DNA of 63,681 nt, taken from NCBI GenBank assembly GCA_017458845.1, contig JAFSZY010000050.1, forward strand, positions 1-63,681, written 5' to 3'. Every line of letters starts with the position of its first letter. Position 1 is the stretch's first letter. This stretch comes from Ruminococcus sp. Lineage in GTDB: Bacteria; Bacillota; Clostridia; Oscillospirales; Acutalibacteraceae. The position numbers and the translations under genes are program-made. Below are positions 8,645 to 14,816 of this stretch, in pieces. Under the pieces are notes generated by a model that was not told the origin of the DNA, made no database searches, and worked only from the letters and a program-made list of their open reading frames with translations.

Positions 8645-9190
8645 CTATTTGTAAAAAGCAAAATAAATTTCTTTGATGTTGCTAAATATTGAAATTAGTG
8701 TTTCTATCAGTAGAAGTGTTTCTAATACAAGAAAAGAAAATGATAAATAAATATTTGTTATATTTATTCCATGAAGAAACAAGTATATAAATACTATGAA
8801 TAATAGTGTGATTTCAATAAAAAGTGAATGACAGGTTTTTATTAGTATTTTTTGGTATAGGGACACTTCTTTGTCTCTAATTATTTTATTTTCAATAGTT
8901 TTTTGTTTAAGGGTATTTATTTTTTCGCTTTCACTTGTGATTAAAAGAGTAATTATCATCGTTGTAAAGCCTATGAGAATAGAAATAGTAGTAGGTAATA
9001 AATCAGATAGTTTTCTTAATGCGGGAATAACAGCATTATTACAACAATAAATGATTGAAACTACAAGCGAACTTATTATTGGAAATACAAATTCCCATAT
9101 CCATTCTTTCCCTTTGAGCACTTGATAATAATCAAGTAGTATTACCGATGATTCCAGACCTAATCCTTTTTTGTTTTCTTTATGTTTCAT
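8645..9190 (-). CDS. Four-helix membrane protein, partner of the upstream RexA-like gene
   Basis: 181 residues with four predicted membrane helices (about 30-50, 66-87, 122-141, 147-169) and a charged, probably coiled-coil cytoplasmic loop (about 88-115) rich in Lys/Glu. Its ATG overlaps the stop of the upstream gene (TAATG), so the pair is coupled. Size and helix number recall RexB of phage lambda (a four-helix membrane protein that depolarises the cell after RexA activation) and KwaA of the Kiwa defence system. No residue-level homology can be claimed. Reading as an effector of a defence pair is inference. Confidence 0.65.
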   Translation of the reverse strand: MKHKENKKGLGLESSVILLDYYQVLKGKEWIWEFVFPIISSLVVSIIYCCNNAVIPALRKLSDLLPTTISILIGFTTMIITLLITSESEKINTLKQKTIENKIIRDKEVSLYQKILIKTCHSLFIEITLLFIVFIYLFLHGINITNIYLSFSFLVLETLLLIETLISIFSNIKEIYFAFYK

Positions 9191-10077
9191 TATTCTGTTA
9201 TACCAAATAGTTCTTCCATTTTAGCAAAAATTGAGTATGTGTCAACAGTACCGTTTTCGCGTAACTCTACAATAATTTCTTGTTTTTTCTTTTGTTGGAG
9301 AGAATCAAGAGTAACATCCATATTGTCGATGTCTCTACCGTAAAGTCTAATTCTTTCTAATTTAGTGCCAGAGGAGCTTATCCTAGAATATAGTGTTTTA
9401 ATAGCTGTTTTTCTAATGGATTCTCCTTTTTTTGACTTCATAGTTAAAACAAGTTCTTCTCGACAGTCAAAACCTCCATCAGTAATTAGGTTTAACCCTT
9501 CGCTACCAAGAATTGATTCATGAAGAAAAATATCAGCAATGTTAATTCTTTTTGCTTTATTTAATGAAGTCAAAAAATCTTCTGGCGGAATATTTCCTGC
9601 CCAAAAATAACTTTTATTATCTATTTTGTTGATTCGGAAGTAATCTGCTAATACTTTATTAAAATACTTTATGACTCCACCAATAGTTACACCGTTTCTA
9701 CGTTCCTCAAAAATTGTGTATGCTTCACTAGCGTCAACTCTCATCATCATATGTGTGAGTTCTTTATCGCCCTCATATTCTTTTTTATCAGTAGGTCTTT
9801 CTGATCCATCAACACTTGACATATAATCTGGAAAATGGTTGTATTTGCACGACTTAAAAACAATTTTTAGAAAGTCCATACCTTCCTTTTTTATTTGTTC
9901 GATACTCTCAATAGATACAGCTTTTTTGTTTTTATCATCTCTAAAAGTTTTTTCATCACTATTAAGGCTGTCTAAATAATCGACAAATTTAAAAAACAGT
10001 TTATTATCAAAGTAATTGTTTTCGTCATTTTTAAAAACTATATTATGATAGGCAATTTTCCTTTTTTGTAAGCTCAT
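9190..10077 (-). CDS. RexA/DUF6731-like soluble protein, putative sensor of a two-gene system
   Basis: 295 residues, no signal or membrane segment. An N-terminal strand with Tyr/Phe (KIAYHNIVF), a middle segment reading EGDKELTHMMMRVD then FEERRNGVTIGGVIKYFNKVL, and a long basic alpha/beta C-terminal half match the order of features I recall from DUF6731-type proteins and, more loosely, lambda RexA. It is followed without a gap by a four-helix membrane protein. It lies at the cargo end of an integrative element behind its own promoter (10102-10130). A defence role is inference; a Kiwa-like pair is the main alternative. Confidence 0.5.
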   Translation of the reverse strand: MSLQKRKIAYHNIVFKNDENNYFDNKLFFKFVDYLDSLNSDEKTFRDDKNKKAVSIESIEQIKKEGMDFLKIVFKSCKYNHFPDYMSSVDGSERPTDKKEYEGDKELTHMMMRVDASEAYTIFEERRNGVTIGGVIKYFNKVLADYFRINKIDNKSYFWAGNIPPEDFLTSLNKAKRINIADIFLHESILGSEGLNLITDGGFDCREELVLTMKSKKGESIRKTAIKTLYSRISSSGTKLERIRLYGRDIDNMDVTLDSLQQKKKQEIIVELRENGTVDTYSIFAKMEELFGITE

Positions 10078-10101
10078 ACCAACACCTCCTTAGTTTGACA
10101 T

Positions 10102-10130
10102 ATTATAACATCTTTTTCTGTATTCTTCAA
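10102..10130 (-). promoter_or_regulatory. Promoter of the RexA-like/4TM pair
   Basis: On the minus strand TTGAAG (10130-10125), 17 bases, TATAAT (10107-10102), then a leader of about 20 bases to an AGGAGGTG ribosome site just before the ATG at 10077. Confidence 0.7.
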
Positions 10131-10264
10131 TTACTTTTAAATGTTTTAGTGTTTTGTTTTCTATAATCTTAGTTTTTTACATACTAGGGTAATAATATCA
10201 AAGCCTGCTCCGCTGTCATAATCTATGACGGCTGTAAACCAAAATTTAATACTGTATTTGATTA

Positions 10265-10298
10265 GGACAAGTTGTGTAGTGAATTTGCACACTTGTCC
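10265..10298 (+). terminator. Hairpin with T-run upstream of the replication gene
   Basis: GGACAAGT(T)GTG pairs with CACACTTGTCC around an 11-base loop, followed by GTTTGTTTTTT. It looks like a terminator, but no gene precedes it on this strand. It may end a short regulatory RNA or be part of the replication origin of the element. Confidence 0.5.
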
Positions 10299-10842
10299 GT
10301 TTGTTTTTTATATGTGGATTGTGTATTCCTACAAAGTTATTAAAAAATACCTAAAACAGCCTATTTTTTGTAAACACACGCTCAATGTTCATGACCTGTA
10401 TTATCATGATAATCATCAACCTAATTTGAAAGGGGTTAATACTATGTTTATTTATATTTTGATGAATCGTTTTTTACTTGTTTCTCTTTACGTTACATTG
10501 GACGAAAATGTTTATTTAGTAAAAATAAGTATTTACATTGTTGATGTATTAATAATGTGTAATCAAAATGAAGTATTAATAATTCTAGGAATAGTTGTGT
10601 TGGAAGTTTATATAATTTGAGTATCGAATTTTACAATAATAAATCTAATTATCTACTAACAAAATAAAAAATGTAAAAAATTTAAATATTTTGGGGAAAA
10701 GTGAATATACGTATATTACAAGGTTATGCAACATTATCCTTTCAAATTATTTACATAGTCAATTAGAAATCTAAATTGAAAGGGGAATTGTTGATATTTG
10801 TTACTAATTGATTATGAATAAAAACTGAAAGGAGCTAATAAT
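10299..10842. other. AT-rich leader region of the replication module
   Basis: Contains a possible 58-codon ORF (10444-10620), a perfect 14-bp palindrome AATATACGTATATT (10704-10717) that could bind a regulator or lie in the origin, and the repeated sequence TTGAAAGGGG (10427-10436 and 10777-10786) that resembles the ribosome site before the rep gene. A double-strand origin for HUH replication would be expected here, but I cannot point to its nick site. Confidence 0.4.
10444..10620 (+). CDS. Possible 58-residue hydrophobic peptide
   Basis: ATG at 10444 follows GAAAGGGG by a normal distance, and the reading frame is open to 10620. The peptide has two hydrophobic stretches separated by DENVYLVK, like a small membrane protein. 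A longer open frame from 10225 runs through the hairpin at 10265 and lacks a ribosome site, so I prefer this start. Could be chance in AT-rich DNA. Confidence 0.35.
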   Translation: MFIYILMNRFLLVSLYVTLDENVYLVKISIYIVDVLIMCNQNEVLIILGIVVLEVYII

Positions 10843-11676
10843 TTGAGCTTAAATCCTGAAATTGTTTTCAGAAAACACGATGATGAAAAATTGCTGGATA
10901 ATTGCGATATGATTAAAGTCGTAAAGTACGGTGATTATATGGATTTGGTAGCCTGTGAACCTAAAGAGGACAGGCAACCAAACTGTACAAAAAACTCAGG
11001 CGATTTGTATGTCAATAATGTTACAGGTCAATTCTTAACTGTGAAAAAGTCAGATAATCGAAGTGAAAATCTTGCTATTCTTAGGAAGTCTGCAAAACAA
11101 TTATATCAATTTATTCATGCTAATTTTATTGATAACATAGGTTATCATGCTGTGCTAACTTATTCTATACCGCAGAAGGACACAAAAGAGGTCTATCACG
11201 ATTTCAAAATATATTGGCAAAAGCTGAAATATAAATGTCCTGATTTGGGTTATATCGCAGTTTTAGAACCAACTGAAAAAGGTGCGTGGCATTTACACGT
11301 TTTATTAAAAAATGTAAAAAATCCATATAAATTTGTTTCTTATAAATTTGTAAGAGATTGCTGGGATAAAGGTTTTGTATATATTTCTAAAATGCGTGAG
11401 AAAGTGGATTACGGAAATTATTTTCGTAAGAAAATTAATAAATCGAATAATTTACTAAAACTTTATAAACCTGGAATTAGGTATTTTCGGCATTCAAGGA
11501 ATATCAAAAGACCTTTGTCTTACAGAGTAAACATTAATGTTGTGGAAGCAATGATTGAATCAGGCAAATACAAAACATTAAATCAGTATTCGCTGGACGT
11601 CAATGAAATAAATAACGACGGCAGCGAATCTACTCTCAATAAAATATACTATCAATATTTAAAAAAGGAGAAGTGA
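10843..11676 (+). CDS. Rolling-circle replication initiator (HUH endonuclease)
   Basis: 277 residues starting at TTG 10843 after AAAGGAG (10829-10835). The central region has the HUH motif in GAWHLHVLL (about residues 146-154), preceded by a YIAVLEPTEKG strand and by an HAVLTYS strand, and followed by Tyr residues in VDYGNYFRKK that are candidates for the nicking tyrosine. This is the plan of the G2P/REP_ORF2-type initiators common in Firmicutes plasmids and integrative elements. It would nick the circular form of the element to start replication or mobilisation. First of a tight run of rightward genes ending with the integrase. Confidence 0.8.
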   Translation: MSLNPEIVFRKHDDEKLLDNCDMIKVVKYGDYMDLVACEPKEDRQPNCTKNSGDLYVNNVTGQFLTVKKSDNRSENLAILRKSAKQLYQFIHANFIDNIGYHAVLTYSIPQKDTKEVYHDFKIYWQKLKYKCPDLGYIAVLEPTEKGAWHLHVLLKNVKNPYKFVSYKFVRDCWDKGFVYISKMREKVDYGNYFRKKINKSNNLLKLYKPGIRYFRHSRNIKRPLSYRVNINVVEAMIESGKYKTLNQYSLDVNEINNDGSESTLNKIYYQYLKKEK

Positions 11677-11680
11677 AACT

Positions 11681-11998
11681 ATGATAGTAACTATTAACGA
11701 ACCTAAAAAATTAGTAGGAAAGGAAAGGATATTAATTGACCTTCTCGAAACAGAGGATGTCAACGGGGTATCTATTGAAAGGGAGATTGTTACAAAGCTG
11801 TACTTTGAGTTTTATTCCGATGAATTTTTTAATGAAGGAAACATTTATAAAAGTTTTATTGTTGTTGATACGATAATAAGTTTCGATGAATTAAAAATTG
11901 GCAAGTATTATATATTTGAATACTTCGCTAGCGGAATGGGCTATGATTATATTTCCGTAATCGGAGAATCAGATGTTTTTTATGGTAAGGGAGTTTGA
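11681..11998 (+). CDS. Unknown small acidic element protein
   Basis: 105 residues. Starts at ATG 11681 with AAAGGAG at 11664-11670, four bases after the replication gene. Predicted mostly beta, with many Glu, Tyr and Phe and the ending SGMGYDYISVIGES. Not recognised. Position between rep and excisionase suggests a role in plasmid-like maintenance. Confidence 0.6.
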   Translation: MIVTINEPKKLVGKERILIDLLETEDVNGVSIEREIVTKLYFEFYSDEFFNEGNIYKSFIVVDTIISFDELKIGKYYIFEYFASGMGYDYISVIGESDVFYGKGV

Positions 11999-12002
11999 TA
12001 TT

Positions 12003-12371
12003 ATGAATAAACCATGCGTTATGAGTGATATAAAATATCTTAGATGTTTAGAATTCGTTGGAATAACACCGTATGTAGCACCTGATATGGAAAATTATAC
12101 AATATACTTTTGTTTCTTTAGTGCCAGAAATTATTATGAATATGGTAAAAAATATGTTGTTTTAGAACTCTGTCCAACAGTATTTAATGGTCTTTGTTTT
12201 AAATATGGTGAATTCTATTATATTGCATATACTGGTGATTACCAGTTGTATTTTGGGAGAAAAGCAATCGTAGATATTTTTTCTAATCCATCTAAATCTG
12301 ACTATCATTTTAATTCAATATATAGTTTTAAACATATACCTGAATTGAAAAAGCTAATGCGAAAAAGGTGA
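12003..12371 (+). CDS. Unknown small element protein
   Basis: 122 residues. I choose ATG 12003 because AAGGGAG (11987-11993) precedes it; the longer frame from 11973 has no ribosome site and overlaps the previous gene. Rich in aromatic residues (Tyr, Phe), mostly beta, with a basic C-terminus (LKKLMRKR). Starts four bases past the stop of the upstream gene. Similar in size and composition to that neighbour, though no clear alignment is visible. Confidence 0.6.
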   Translation: MNKPCVMSDIKYLRCLEFVGITPYVAPDMENYTIYFCFFSARNYYEYGKKYVVLELCPTVFNGLCFKYGEFYYIAYTGDYQLYFGRKAIVDIFSNPSKSDYHFNSIYSFKHIPELKKLMRKR

Positions 12372-12380
12372 TGAAAGCTA

Positions 12381-12572
12381 ATGATTAAAATTGCACAAGA
12401 AACAGCTTCAATAAAGAAGCAATATACTCGTAACGAGTTATTAGATCTTATAAGATCTATTGATAATATTATGAAAAACTCGGAATACGAGTACGATGAT
12501 AACTATATCATCTCATTTGATGATATGACTGTCATTAAGGAATCAATCCGCAAATTAAAGGAGGGAATATAA
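12381..12572 (+). CDS. Small helical element protein
   Basis: 63 residues, likely two helices, charged, with a conspicuous acidic-aromatic patch (SEYEYDDNY). ATG 12381 follows GGTGATGAAAGC. Its stop overlaps the start of the excisionase-like gene by one base (TAATG), so both are made together. No family recognised. Confidence 0.55.
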   Translation: MIKIAQETASIKKQYTRNELLDLIRSIDNIMKNSEYEYDDNYIISFDDMTVIKESIRKLKEGI

Positions 12573-12799
12573 TGACTCGTATGCGATTATTAGGGGAAGC
12601 CTATGAGCAATTGCTCAAGGATGACCCTGATACAAATATCACATTGTACGGTCTCCGTACAATCATAAAGTCAGGGAAAATTCCTACTATAAAATTAGGT
12701 CGAAAAACCCTACTTAATTACGATTATCTTTTGGAGTATTTCCAAAATGGAGATAACCGTAATAAAAACTGTAAAGGTCAAATACGACCATTACAGTAA
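12572..12799 (+). CDS. Excisionase-like DNA-binding protein (HTH_17)
   Basis: 75 residues. The segment LYGLRTIIKSGKIPTIKLGR then LNYDYLLEYF is the winged-helix pattern of the MerR-like excisionase family (helix, recognition helix, LGR wing, final helix). It would bend DNA near the ends and direct the integrase to excise. It lies about 165 bases before the integrase gene, as usual for xis-int modules. Ribosome site GGAGGG at 12561-12566. Confidence 0.75.
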   Translation: MTRMRLLGEAYEQLLKDDPDTNITLYGLRTIIKSGKIPTIKLGRKTLLNYDYLLEYFQNGDNRNKNCKGQIRPLQ

Positions 12800-12963
12800 T
12801 TTATAACTGTTTGGGAGAGCAAACAAACAGCTCTCCCAGACATAATATAAAAAATTTACTCCAATATATAAAATTCTTTTTGCAATTTCAGAAAAGTTTT
12901 GCAATAATAAGGTTGGAGGTTAATTCTATAAAAGAAATATAAATGTTGCAAGGAGGAACAATT

Positions 12964-14157
12964 ATGGCAACAGCAAGAATAAAAGGCAGAGGTTATGAAA
13001 TCAGGGTATCTATGGGTTATGATATGAATGGTAAGAAAATTACTAAATCAAAAACTTGGATACCGCCTAGGAATCTAACACAAAAACAATTAACAAAGGA
13101 GTTAGAGCGACAGAAAGTATTATTTGAGGAAGAAGTCAAAACAGGCAACTGCCCTACAAGTAATATGAAATTTAAAGAGTATTCGGATATGTGGTGTAAA
13201 GAGTACGGAGAAAAGTTTCTTGCTCCTAAAACCTATTACAGATACTGTGACTATCTAAAACGTATAAATCAAGCAATAGGGCATATAAAACTACAGGATA
13301 TTACTCCGCTTCATCTTAATAGACTTTATCAAAACTTATCAGAGAATGGAGTTAGCAAAAAGGTAAAAAAGGATAAGGACGGTAATGTGTTACCTGAAAG
13401 GAAACTGTCACCAAAAACTATTGTTGAACATCACAGAGTAATTTCAAAATTATTGCAAACAGCGGTGAAGTGGAATCTTGTAAAAGATAATGTTGCTCGC
13501 CGAGCTGATCCGCCGAGGGTTCCACCATATGATATTGAGTTTCTTGATGACAAAGAGGTACAAACTTTAATGACATCTTTACAAAACGAACATATAACAT
13601 ATCGTACAATGGTCATGATTTTACTTTTGACTGGAATGCGCAGAGGTGAGTTGTTCGGACTTGAATGGAAAGATATTGATTTTGAAAACAAAACCATAAA
13701 AATTGAACGAACATCACAGTACATTGGAAATAAAACTTTGATTACGAAAGGACCTAAAACTCGTTCAGGTTGCCGAGAATTGCATATTAGTCAATCGCTC
13801 ATTTCTGTATTAAAAAAGTACAGAGCATGGCAATCTCAAAGGAGATTGGATATAGGAAGTGAATGGATAAATACTGACAGATTGTTTACTCAATGGAACG
13901 GTAAAGCTATGTATCCTGATTCTTTGACAAAATGGTTTAGCAAGTTCTTAAAAAGGAATAATTTGCGAAAGGTAACGCTTCATTCGCTACGCCATACAAA
14001 CGCAACTATTATGATTGCTGAGGGAACAGATATTAGAACTGTATCAAACAGGCTCGGTCATGCTCAAACCTCAACTACACTTAACATTTATACTCACGCT
14101 CTGAAGTCTAAAGATGAACAAGCAGCAGAGGTATTAGACAATGTACTCGCTATATAA
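12964..14157 (+). CDS. int: Tyrosine recombinase, integrase of the element
   Basis: 397 residues from ATG 12964 (AAGGAGGA at 12949-12956; the earlier in-frame ATG 12943 lies before that site). N-terminal arm-binding and SAM-like core-binding domains (about 1-170), then the catalytic domain with Arg in GMRRGELFG, HSLRH (H-x-x-R), LGHAQ and the nucleophile Tyr in LNIYTHA near residue 383. This is the Tn916/ICE type of integrase. It would recombine the 45-bp core at the anticodon loop of tRNA-fMet. The xis-like gene just upstream supports a working module. Confidence 0.93.
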   Translation: MATARIKGRGYEIRVSMGYDMNGKKITKSKTWIPPRNLTQKQLTKELERQKVLFEEEVKTGNCPTSNMKFKEYSDMWCKEYGEKFLAPKTYYRYCDYLKRINQAIGHIKLQDITPLHLNRLYQNLSENGVSKKVKKDKDGNVLPERKLSPKTIVEHHRVISKLLQTAVKWNLVKDNVARRADPPRVPPYDIEFLDDKEVQTLMTSLQNEHITYRTMVMILLLTGMRRGELFGLEWKDIDFENKTIKIERTSQYIGNKTLITKGPKTRSGCRELHISQSLISVLKKYRAWQSQRRLDIGSEWINTDRLFTQWNGKAMYPDSLTKWFSKFLKRNNLRKVTLHSLRHTNATIMIAEGTDIRTVSNRLGHAQTSTTLNIYTHALKSKDEQAAEVLDNVLAI

Positions 14158-14330
14158 TATACGCTTTTCGTTGCAAAAACAAAAGGAAACTTGCTATGAC
14201 GGCGTAGACGGTTCTGTGGAACTCTCTAACGTGTTTAAACTGTTTCAGCGAAACCGTTTCCGCTTGGGAATAAAAAACGTTTATAGAGTGTTTATACGGG
14301 AAATAAATTTTAATGCTTGTAGAATAGAAA

Positions 14331-14360
14331 TACTGCCCTTGATATTAGTCAGGGGCAGTA
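14331..14360. terminator. Bidirectional terminator between integrase and XRE repressor
   Basis: TACTGCCCTT / AGGGGCAGTA pair over nine or ten bases around a 10-base loop, between two convergent genes. The tails are only moderately T-rich. Confidence 0.6.
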
Positions 14361-14376
14361 ATGTTATTAGTGAGGT

Positions 14377-14682
14377 TTATTTAATAAATGCTTTACCTTG
14401 TTTGATGTAAATTGTTTTATATTCATTTGGTATAGAACGGAATACACGGAGAAGTTCGTTTTCTAATTTATTATTAGTTTTCTTGGACGGGATATCTAAC
14501 AAATAATCTGATGTAACATCAAAGTATTCGGCTAATATTTTTAATGTATCAAAATCAGGTTGGCTCATTCCCTGAACATATCCGCCCATAGTTGACGGAG
14601 CAATATTCAAGTCTTGTGCTACCTGTTTTTGTGTTAGATTTCGTTCTTCTATAAGAAAGCGGAGTTTATCGCTGAACTTCAT
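14377..14682 (-). CDS. XRE-family repressor
   Basis: 101 residues from ATG at 14682-14680; the ribosome site AGAGGTG lies directly against the earlier ATG at 14691, so that start is unlikely. N-terminal Cro/C1 helix-turn-helix (about 4-58) with LTQKQVAQDLNIAPSTMGGYVQG, followed by FDVTSDYLLD and a short C-terminal helix. Divergent from the large LRR protein gene; an inverted repeat overlaps that promoter (14733-14773), so it probably controls the neighbour or itself. Confidence 0.85.
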   Translation of the reverse strand: MKFSDKLRFLIEERNLTQKQVAQDLNIAPSTMGGYVQGMSQPDFDTLKILAEYFDVTSDYLLDIPSKKTNNKLENELLRVFRSIPNEYKTIYIKQGKAFIK

Positions 14683-14732
14683 AAACATCACCTCTATTAT
14701 TATTTTAATAGATGATATTTATTTGTGGTAAA

Positions 14733-14773
14733 TATAACTAAAAACTCGTTGACATAACGGGAAATTAGTTATA
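14733..14773. promoter_or_regulatory. Candidate operator of the XRE repressor
   Basis: TATAACTA (14733-14740) and TAGTTATA (14766-14773) are exact inverted 8-mers spaced by 25 bases. They flank the -35 and overlap the -10 of the rightward promoter. Their placement between divergent genes suits a repressor site. Confidence 0.5.
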
Positions 14774-14777
14774 AAAT
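14749..14777 (+). promoter_or_regulatory. Promoter of the LRR/cohesin-like protein gene
   Basis: TTGACA (14749-14754), 17 bases, TAAAAT (14772-14777), 40 bases before the start codon, overlapped by the inverted repeat described above. Confidence 0.65.
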
Positions 14778-14816
14778 CAATGTATAGCAACTATCTATGC
14801 GAAAGGAGTTTTATTT

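Noticed and set aside
10225..10443. N-terminal part of a 131-codon frame before rep
   Set aside because: Crosses the hairpin at 10265-10298 and has no ribosome site; only the inner start at 10444 is plausible.
14141..14410. 89-codon plus-strand frame overlapping the end of int
   Set aside because: No ribosome site, runs through the bidirectional terminator and into the end of the XRE gene on the other strand.
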